A stretch of 64,000 bases of DNA from CAZAZQ01 sp964489705 (lineage in GTDB: Bacteria; Zixibacteria; MSB-5A5; GN15; FEB-12). Below, one piece after another: positions 57,731 through 64,000 of the stretch (position 1 is its first letter; each line of letters begins with the position of its first letter). The stretch is taken from positions 91,207 through 155,206 of the forward strand of contig CAZAZQ010000007.1 of assembly GCA_964489705.1 (NCBI GenBank), written 5' to 3'. A model generated the notes under the pieces. That model was not told where the DNA came from. It made no database searches and saw only the letters and a list, made by a program, of their open reading frames with translations. A program made the translations under genes and the position numbers.

Positions 57731-60454
57731 ATGGCTGAAGAGAGAATTCTGTTCGCAAAAAGCGGGGATTTGGCTTCCGATACTGTCTCCAACCTGCTGA
57801 AGACGTTGGGGTATGTTATCGTAGCGGAAATTCCACTTGATGAAAACGTCTCCGCCGCTATTTCCGAGAAAGCACCGGAGGTGGTGTTGCTCGAAATCCG
57901 TGGTGAACAAGGCGGACGAGTCTTTGCCAAGGTGGAACAGAGCATGCCCCACGGTGAGATTCCCATCCTGCTGCTTGTCGACGAAAAGGGAGCGGAATTT
58001 TTACCGGAAGCAAAAAATATTCCCCGTTACGGCTATCTCAAACTCCCCTGTAATGAGGGAGAGCTTCGCATGGCAATCGAGTCGGAGCTCTATCGCCATA
58101 CCCTTGAGAAGCAGTTGCGTGAAAGCAAGCGCTGGTTGACGACTATCCTCCGGAGCCTTGGTGATGCGGTCATCGCCACCGACAAACAAGGACGGGTCGT
58201 TTTTATGAACCCGGTTGCGGAGAAGTTGACCGGTTGGCATCATCGCGAGGCACAGGGAAAACCGCTCGAGTCGGTGTTTGTGGTTGTCAACGAGAAGACC
58301 GGAGCGCGGGAGAAAATTCCCATTCACCAGGTCCTTCAGGGTGGAGAAATCGTTCGCTTACAGGGCGACATCCTTCTGCTCAACAGAGAACAGCGAAAAA
58401 TCCCCATTGAGGATAGTCTGGCGCCGATAGTCGATGACGACGGTGATACTCAGGGGGTCGCAGTAGTTTTTCGTGACGTCGGGAACCAGCGGGAAATCCG
58501 GGCAGCTCTCCGTGAGAGTGAAGAGCGATATCGCACCATCGTGGAAAACAGCAACGATCTTATCATGATGACTCAGCCCGACGGCATCATCAGTTATGTC
58601 AGCCCGCGCTTCAAAGAGGTGCTCGGATACGATCCCAGCGAGTTGGTGGGCAAGCAGCCATGGATTATCCATCCGGAAGACCTGGAGCGGGTCAAGAAGA
58701 TGCACTACCGCGCTTTGGAAGGTGCTACCGGTTCCAACTTGGAATATCGCGTCAGAACGAAAGCAAGAGATATCCGATGGGTTTCCCATTCGTGGGCGCC
58801 GATTCGCAAAGAAGAACGATTGTCGTGCATTGTCAGTGTGATTCGCGACGTTACCGAGCAGAAAAAAACCGAAGCGGCTCTGCGGGAAAGCGAAGCCAAG
58901 TACCGGACGCTTTTCGACGCTGCCAACGATGCCATCTTTTTGATGGAGCAAGACAAATTTATCGATTGCAACAAAAAGACCTTAAGCATGTTCGGCTGTA
59001 CCCGGGAGCAAATCATCGGACAGCCGCCGTATCGGTTTTCTCCGGAGAAGCAGCCGGACGGCCGCTCGTCACGAGAGAAGGCGCTGGAGAAAATCAATCG
59101 CGCCTTTGCGGGAGAGCCGTTGTTTTTCGAATGGCTCCACTGCCGGTATGACGGGACACCGTTTGATGCTGAGGTCAGCCTGAAACGGGTGGATCTGCCG
59201 GGAGGGCAGACCTCGTTACTGGCAATTGTCCGGGATATTACCGAGCGCAAGCAGGCTATCCGCCGACAACAGGAACTCCAACTGGAGCTTGATAGAGCGC
59301 GTCGCATGGAATCGGTGGCGGTCTTGGCAGGCGGGGTGGCGCATGATTTGAACAACATCCTCGGACCGGTCGTCGCCTATCCTGAGCTTGTTCTGGAAGA
59401 ACTTCCCGCCGACAGCCCCGTGCGCCGGGAAATCGAGATGATAGGCAAGGCGGCGCAGCAGGCGGCAAACGTCATCCAAGATTTACTCACCCTGGCGCGG
59501 CGGGGGCGCTATGAGATGACGGCGCTCAACCTCAATGACCTTATCCGTGAGTACCTCAATTCCCCCAGTTTCCTCGAACTCAAAGCCCGTTCACCGGAAA
59601 TCGCCATTGAAACCAAGCTGGACGAGAACCTCGGCAACATCACCGGTTCGGCGCCGCATTTGACCAAGGTGATAATGAATCTTATCATCAACGCCTATGA
59701 TGCCATGCCGGAAAAAGGGAAGCTGGTTATCGAAACCACACGCCGTCGGCTCGATAAACTCCTTGGCGGGTATACGAATATCACCCCCGGGGAGTATGTG
59801 ATTCTCAAAGTCCGCGACAGCGGGATGGGCATTGCGCCGCATGATGTCGACAAAATTTTCGAGCCGTACTACTCGAAAAAGAAAATGGGACGAAGCGGCA
59901 GCGGCTTGGGTTTGTCGGTCGTCTACGGCATTCTCAAAGACCATAACGGCTATTACGACATTTTCTCCGAGATAGGCGAAGGAACGGAATTTTTGCTCTA
60001 TTTCCCGGCGACCGGGGAATCCGCCCATCGGGCGGTCAAAAAGGAAGAGAGTTATGCCGGGGATGAAAGTATCCTGATTGTCGACGATGTGAAGGAAGTC
60101 CGCGAGATCGGCGCTTTGCTCCTTTCCAGTTTAGGTTATGAAGTGCACACTGCCGCCGGCGGGCGGGAAGCGGTTGCTTTCCTCTCCAAACACCGGGTGG
60201 ATATCGTGGTGCTTGATATGATTATGGAGCCGGATTTCGACGGATTGGATACCTACCGAGAGATGCTCAAACTCTACCCGCACCAAAAGGCGGTGGTGGT
60301 CAGCGGCTTTTCTCCTACCGAACGGGTGAAAGAAATGCAGAAGCTGGGTGCCGGCAAATACGTCAAAAAGCCCTACACCCGGGAAACCTTAGCGAAAGCC
60401 ATCCGGGATGAGTTGGATAGGGAACCTTCCCGCGCCGTTACGTCTTCTTCATAA
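57731..60454 (+). CDS. Hybrid PAS sensor histidine kinase with pseudo-receiver
   Basis: A 907-residue soluble signalling kinase. Residues 1-120 form a receiver-like fold whose acceptor position is Glu55 (VVLLEI) instead of Asp. Three PAS domains follow (about 135-255, 265-378 and 388-505), then the phosphoacceptor His538 (GGVAHDLNNILG), a HATPase domain with N-box IINAYDAM, G1 RDSGMGIAPHD and G2 GSGLGLSVVYG, and a normal receiver (about 785-900) with Asp829 in VVLDMIMEP. No membrane helix is seen. AAGGTAAGTT precedes the ATG. The target is unknown; no response-regulator gene is next to it. Confidence 0.93.
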   Translation: MAEERILFAKSGDLASDTVSNLLKTLGYVIVAEIPLDENVSAAISEKAPEVVLLEIRGEQGGRVFAKVEQSMPHGEIPILLLVDEKGAEFLPEAKNIPRYGYLKLPCNEGELRMAIESELYRHTLEKQLRESKRWLTTILRSLGDAVIATDKQGRVVFMNPVAEKLTGWHHREAQGKPLESVFVVVNEKTGAREKIPIHQVLQGGEIVRLQGDILLLNREQRKIPIEDSLAPIVDDDGDTQGVAVVFRDVGNQREIRAALRESEERYRTIVENSNDLIMMTQPDGIISYVSPRFKEVLGYDPSELVGKQPWIIHPEDLERVKKMHYRALEGATGSNLEYRVRTKARDIRWVSHSWAPIRKEERLSCIVSVIRDVTEQKKTEAALRESEAKYRTLFDAANDAIFLMEQDKFIDCNKKTLSMFGCTREQIIGQPPYRFSPEKQPDGRSSREKALEKINRAFAGEPLFFEWLHCRYDGTPFDAEVSLKRVDLPGGQTSLLAIVRDITERKQAIRRQQELQLELDRARRMESVAVLAGGVAHDLNNILGPVVAYPELVLEELPADSPVRREIEMIGKAAQQAANVIQDLLTLARRGRYEMTALNLNDLIREYLNSPSFLELKARSPEIAIETKLDENLGNITGSAPHLTKVIMNLIINAYDAMPEKGKLVIETTRRRLDKLLGGYTNITPGEYVILKVRDSGMGIAPHDVDKIFEPYYSKKKMGRSGSGLGLSVVYGILKDHNGYYDIFSEIGEGTEFLLYFPATGESAHRAVKKEESYAGDESILIVDDVKEVREIGALLLSSLGYEVHTAAGGREAVAFLSKHRVDIVVLDMIMEPDFDGLDTYREMLKLYPHQKAVVVSGFSPTERVKEMQKLGAGKYVKKPYTRETLAKAIRDELDREPSRAVTSSS

Positions 60455-60498
60455 CAGAGAATCCTCACGCTCTTTTCAACTACCTGCAAAAATAATAC

Positions 60499-61026
60499 CT
60501 ACTTCGTTGGAGGCTTCGTGCTGCCGGGAAGAAGCGGCTCAAGAGTTTTTCCCAACTTTGTCAGAGTGCTGTCAAGCGACAGGTCGGAAGCAAAGCCGGT
60601 AATGGAGACGAAGTACGTTCCCTTGACGAACATCAATTGAGCGTTGGAGAGCGTTCCTTCAATGCCGAGCGCCATCGGTTGTGCTTTCGGGGGGCGAAAG
60701 TGTTGGTACAAGCCATAGGCATGGCTGGGATTGTCGAATTGGAAAATGTCAACCGTGATCTCTTGAGAATCGATAGCGTAATCGGCGGTTGCCGCTACTT
60801 TGAACCCGTAGGTGTAATATATATCCGCTCCGCCGTCAAGGTACTCCCAGAGAGAATCCCCACGGAAAATGCGGACGTCGCTTGACCGAGTGGCGTTGAT
60901 TTCTGGGAATGCCTCCCGCAGGAAATGTTCCGGTGAGAGGGAGGAAGGAGAGTGTTTCCGGCTGCTGCAAGCAAACAGAACAAGCAGCATAAGTAAAAAC
61001 ATTGAGACGGCAGTTCTTGTCTTCAT
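60499..61026 (-). CDS. DUF6599-like lipoprotein
   Basis: A 175-residue lipoprotein. From the ATG at 61026 the N-terminus is KTRTAVSMFLLMLLVLFAC, giving lipidated Cys20, after which comes a globular region with the DUF6599-type segment EYLDGGADIYYTYGFKVAA and QFDNPSHAYGLYQHFRPP. A longer frame to 61182 overlaps the polyferredoxin gene and adds a basic stretch without homology. The ATG overlaps the polyferredoxin stop (ATGA). It is likely to work in the periplasm next to the Fe-S protein of the same operon. Confidence 0.82.
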   Translation of the reverse strand: MKTRTAVSMFLLMLLVLFACSSRKHSPSSLSPEHFLREAFPEINATRSSDVRIFRGDSLWEYLDGGADIYYTYGFKVAATADYAIDSQEITVDIFQFDNPSHAYGLYQHFRPPKAQPMALGIEGTLSNAQLMFVKGTYFVSITGFASDLSLDSTLTKLGKTLEPLLPGSTKPPTK

Positions 61027-62720
61027 CCGGTTTTTCCTTCTGTTATGCCGGAGCGGTTTCTTTGTTCTCGTTTTAGCAAAATTTGATTTTCCACCGAGCG
61101 CGACTCCCCGACGGAGGTGACATATATTGCCGCCTTGTCGTTGACCGGGCAGGCAAATTCGCAGGCACCGCAGCCGGTGCACAGATGAGGGTCAACGTAC
61201 GGGCGTTTGAGAACGATTTCTTTCCCTTCACGGGAAAGAACGGTTTCTTCTTTGAGGTATATTGCCTTGGGAGAGGTGGGGCACCATTCTTCGCACACGA
61301 TGCAGGGTGTCGCCATTGCCCACGGCAGGCAGCGACCGCGGTTGATGAAAGCGGTTCCAATCCGGTTGGGCGGTGTTTCGCGATCACCCACTTTTTCGGT
61401 CAAGGTGAGCTCCGCAATGGCGCCAGTCGGGCAGACCTGCCCGCACAGCGTGCACGACGGCTCGCAATACCCTATCCGGGGGATAAGAATCGGCGTCCAA
61501 ACACCTTCGAGTCCGGCTTCGAAAAGGGTGGGATGAAGTGCGTTATTGGGACAGACGCGCATACATTGCCCGCAGCGGATGCAACGCGCCAGAAAGTCAT
61601 CTTCCTCCGCCGCGCCGGGGGGACGGATGAGGGAAGGGTTCGTATTCACCCGGAAACTGTCACTGGTGTGAATGAGCGGCACCAGCGCCATCCCTCCCAC
61701 GACTGACAGGGTAACTTTACGGCGGGTCACGTCAATGCCTGCCGTTGCGGGTGGATTGGCAGGGCTTGTTTTATGCCGGGGAAAGAACTTGAACGAGAGA
61801 GCATTCGTCGGACAGGCAGCTTGGCAGTTCAAACAGAGATGGCACTCGGCTTGATGCCACGGAGAACCGACATCGGGATTGTCGGCACCTTGGCAGGAGA
61901 GCAAACAAAGGTTGCAATGGTCGCAGGCGGTTTCGTTCTTCTCCAGTCCGAACAGGGCGAAGCGGGAGAAAATCCCCAACATCGCTCCCAGCGGACAAAT
62001 CGCCCGGCACCAGAAGCGGGTATACAGTCGGTTGAGCAGCAAAATGACGAGGAAGAGGAAAGCGATGCTGTAAATGGTGTGAAAGTGGTTCAACCGGAAG
62101 GGCAAGGCGAATGAAGCGATAGTGTCGTATATTCCTTGAGCAGCGTTGCCGAGCGGTGCGATTCCCCATGATTGAATCCACATGACAAAACCGAATAAGC
62201 CGGTGTGAATGGTCGGCAGCACCACCAAGCCGAGCGAGCGTGCCAACAAAGGGAGAGGAGCGAGCAAACCGACTTGCAACATGCCAAGCCCGGCGGCACC
62301 GAGAAAAAAGAAAAAAACGTAGTATTTTATCCGCTGGTACGGCTTGTAGCGATTGGAAGCGATGCGACGTTCTCCTTTTCTGCTTTTGCGCTCGGAAGGG
62401 ATTTCCGAGAGCCACTGGTTCAGAGTGCCCAACGGGCAGACCCAACCGCAAAAGAAACGCCCCAGGAAAATCGTCGGGAGAAGAATCACCAATGACCAGA
62501 GCAGCCCCTTGTACAAGGTTCCGTTGGCAAGCAGAGTCATCAAAGCAACCAGCGGGTCGAACTGCAAAGCTATGGAAACGGGGTACGGAAGAAGTATTTC
62601 CGATGGGGAGGCGGAGCTGAAGGAAACCTCAAAAGTGGTTTTGATGATGAGCCAGACAAATACGAAGAAAAAGACTGTTTGCGAGATTCTCCGAAGGTTG
62701 CGAACGGTTTTGACGGTCAC
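61023..62720 (-). CDS. NapH/CcoG-like membrane polyferredoxin
   Basis: A 565-residue membrane protein with at least five cysteine clusters. The N-terminal half has about five helices and the NapH-type pair CGWVCPLGTLNQW and CRAICPLGAM. It then has CDHCNLCLLSC, ECHLCLNCQAACP, CIRCGQCMRVCP, CEPSCTLCGQVCP, CIVCEEWCP and CTGCGACEFACP, so about four or more [4Fe-4S] clusters. Near the middle TRRKVTLSVVGGMALVPL looks like a second membrane or Tat-like segment. It should pass electrons through the membrane. It lies in an operon between DUF362 (upstream, two-base gap) and the DUF6599-like gene. Confidence 0.92.
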   Translation of the reverse strand: MTVKTVRNLRRISQTVFFFVFVWLIIKTTFEVSFSSASPSEILLPYPVSIALQFDPLVALMTLLANGTLYKGLLWSLVILLPTIFLGRFFCGWVCPLGTLNQWLSEIPSERKSRKGERRIASNRYKPYQRIKYYVFFFFLGAAGLGMLQVGLLAPLPLLARSLGLVVLPTIHTGLFGFVMWIQSWGIAPLGNAAQGIYDTIASFALPFRLNHFHTIYSIAFLFLVILLLNRLYTRFWCRAICPLGAMLGIFSRFALFGLEKNETACDHCNLCLLSCQGADNPDVGSPWHQAECHLCLNCQAACPTNALSFKFFPRHKTSPANPPATAGIDVTRRKVTLSVVGGMALVPLIHTSDSFRVNTNPSLIRPPGAAEEDDFLARCIRCGQCMRVCPNNALHPTLFEAGLEGVWTPILIPRIGYCEPSCTLCGQVCPTGAIAELTLTEKVGDRETPPNRIGTAFINRGRCLPWAMATPCIVCEEWCPTSPKAIYLKEETVLSREGKEIVLKRPYVDPHLCTGCGACEFACPVNDKAAIYVTSVGESRSVENQILLKREQRNRSGITEGKTG

Positions 62721-62722
62721 GG

Positions 62723-63673
62723 TCAGACTTCCTTATATCCTACTGAGCGATAGTCCGTTTTCCCCAAGCCGCTTTTTTCAGCCAAGACGATGTGTCCGAT
62801 ATCTTCGGCGCGCAGTCCTAAAAACTCTACCGCCCGCGCATCCCCCGCCACTTGGTCGGTGGCGCAGATGACCGTGTTCGTAATCGCTACATAATCAAGC
62901 GAGCCTCCTTGGGGTCCTCCTTGAAGAAGCACCCGGGTGGCGTCGATGACGGTCAGGGTCGGGCGGCAGAACGACGCCAGCTCGACAATGGATTGGTCTA
63001 TTTTCTGGTGGAGCCGAAAGCGCTGTCCGCCGAGAATGCCGTAAAAGTTTTTCATCCCCAGCGTACATCCCGAAAGAGAGTGCTCCTTGACGATAGGCAT
63101 ATTGATTAAACGATCGGTGTAGATAAAAGGCTTCAAGACCGGCCAGGTGGTGAGCAACTCGCCATGTAAATCGGTTTGAATGAAATCACTCTCGGCGGGG
63201 AGAACGACAGTGGCTCCCGCTTTTTCCGCCGCTTCTTTGATGCCGGAACGAAGCAGACAGCGCCGCGGGTCGTTGCACGACACGTCCGCAACCGTCACTT
63301 CCGATGCCCCGGCAAGATAACACAAACGCACCATTTCCCCGACCAGGATAGGGTTGGTGTTTGCCGCTTGCTCGGGGGTGCGGTCCCAGCCGATGTTGGG
63401 TTTGATAGTCACCCGTTCGCCGGGATGGACGAACCGCTTGATACCGCCGATAGCGTCAAGAGCGGCATGCAAGGCGGCGATGGGATCATCATGTTTTGAT
63501 AACGTTACCTGAGGGAAGGAGGCGTTGCCGGGCACGGTAAAGTCGGTTGTCTTTTGGATGATGGGAACATAACGCTCGCTGTGGCGATTGTGAAAGAAAA
63601 CTCCCACGCCTCCCGACACCGCCGCCAGGGCAAGAGCTTGACCGGTCTTTTTGAGAAATTCTCGGCGTTCCAT
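62723..63673 (-). CDS. DUF362 protein with Tat-like signal
   Basis: A 316-residue protein of the DUF362 family, exported by a Tat-like signal: ERREFLKKTGQALALAAVSG at the start with RR at positions 3-4. Conserved parts include IKPNIGWDRTPEQAANTNP, VADVSCNDPRRC and NMPIVKEHSLSGCTLGMKNF. The family is linked to Fe-S or iron handling, but its reaction is not established. I chose the ATG at 63673; the frame open to 63727 lacks the Tat position at the start. No strong ribosome site is present. It leads an operon with the polyferredoxin. Confidence 0.85.
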   Translation of the reverse strand: MERREFLKKTGQALALAAVSGGVGVFFHNRHSERYVPIIQKTTDFTVPGNASFPQVTLSKHDDPIAALHAALDAIGGIKRFVHPGERVTIKPNIGWDRTPEQAANTNPILVGEMVRLCYLAGASEVTVADVSCNDPRRCLLRSGIKEAAEKAGATVVLPAESDFIQTDLHGELLTTWPVLKPFIYTDRLINMPIVKEHSLSGCTLGMKNFYGILGGQRFRLHQKIDQSIVELASFCRPTLTVIDATRVLLQGGPQGGSLDYVAITNTVICATDQVAGDARAVEFLGLRAEDIGHIVLAEKSGLGKTDYRSVGYKEV

Positions 63674-64000
63674 GATATATTCGTTATACTCCCAAGGTCT
63701 GACAAGGAATATAGGGAAACCAAGCAAAAGTTACAAGCTAATCCGTCAGCCACGAACAGACAGAGGGTAGCACGTCTATCCCAGACGTACCCGACAATTT
63801 CTATGGCGGCACCCTATGGGTGTCTTATTACCTTACGGCAGGAAATAACGTATCTCTTAATAGGGAAGATTCGGAACGGATTTGCCTTTTTCTTTACTTT
63901 GTTTTAGTAAACCGTGGTCTGGTACAGACCTGCCATTTCCTAACTCAAGGGCAGGTCTCTTTCGAGACCTTCCCTACGATTGTACTGAGAGTTTGGGGTG
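63674..64000. other. 327-base edge region with short hairpins
   Basis: No convincing gene is present before the window ends. The stretch holds short palindromes: ACGTCT/AGACGT at 63772-63788, GGTCTG/CAGACC at 63916-63930, and an 11-bp pair with one mismatch at 63949-63974. They may belong to a dispersed repeat or regulatory region. Confidence 0.55.
63772..63974. repeat. Cluster of GTCT...AGAC hairpins
   Basis: Three inverted repeats share GTCT on the left arm and AGAC on the right: 63772-63788 (6-bp arms, 5-base loop), 63916-63930 (6-bp arms, 3-base loop) and 63949-63974 (11-bp arms with one mismatch, TTTC loop). They follow the divergent side of the DUF362 gene. A REP-like element is possible. 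Confidence 0.5.

Noticed and set aside
63772..63974. CRISPR-like array
   Set aside because: The palindromes are not evenly spaced and there are no conserved direct repeats with spacers.

Overview
The window reads as a chromosomal segment of a Gram-negative, uncultured-type bacterium of the FCB superphylum or a neighbouring candidate phylum (Zixibacteria-, Latescibacteria- or Marinimicrobia-like). This placement is inference. It rests on three secreted proteins ending in the NYPNPFNP-type C-terminal sorting domain, an outer-membrane porin and a TolC protein, predicted lipoproteins, an 11-gene nuo operon without nuoEFG, and a membrane pyrophosphatase. I see no rRNA, tRNA, CRISPR array, transposase or prophage gene.

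Layout. 1-3.1 kb (minus): serine-biosynthesis operon DUF1015-serA-serC, with serC cut by the window edge. 3.2 kb: small Smr protein. 3.7-20.1 kb: secreted-protein region with a 2964-residue Ig-repeat protein (24 tandem Cys-containing repeats, cohesin/dockerin-like modules, sorting domain), a sugar-nucleotide epimerase, and a two-gene operon of a subtilisin-like protease with FG-GAP repeats and a propeller-like protein. 20.7-22.7 kb: hppA with a strong terminator. 22.9-29.6 kb: Yip1-TolC-adaptor-ATPase-permease-permease export operon. 29.8-30.5 kb: AT-rich potassium-channel gene, possibly acquired. 30.8-38.2 kb (minus): NAD(P)HX repair enzyme, Lon, YchF-like GTPase, a lipoprotein and an aldehyde dehydrogenase. 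38.6-41.5 kb: minor pilin cassette (PilV/PilW/PilX-like) ending in a terminator. 41.5-44.0 kb: RidA, a porin and a CDP-alcohol phosphatidyltransferase. 44.3-54.5 kb: nuoABCDHIJKLMN. 54.6-57.5 kb: DUF502 protein, PTS-IIA/CBS fusion and a cation exchanger. 57.7-60.5 kb: hybrid histidine kinase. 60.5-63.7 kb (minus): DUF362 protein, membrane polyferredoxin and a DUF6599-like lipoprotein. The last 300 bases hold small hairpin repeats.

How the parts fit. Complex I without its NADH-input module and a predicted K+-dependent, possibly Na+-pumping pyrophosphatase point to ion-gradient energetics. The electron donor to complex I is not visible; NuoI carries a 92-residue Lys/Ala/Pro/Glu-rich tail that could be a docking site. 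The DUF362/polyferredoxin operon is a second membrane-linked Fe-S electron-transfer system. The cell surface is served by the sorting-domain proteins, pilins, porin and the MacB-like exporter. The oddest items are the giant repeat protein with its block duplication and inserted domain, the NuoI tail, the three-cysteine cluster in one exporter permease, and the DUF362 operon.
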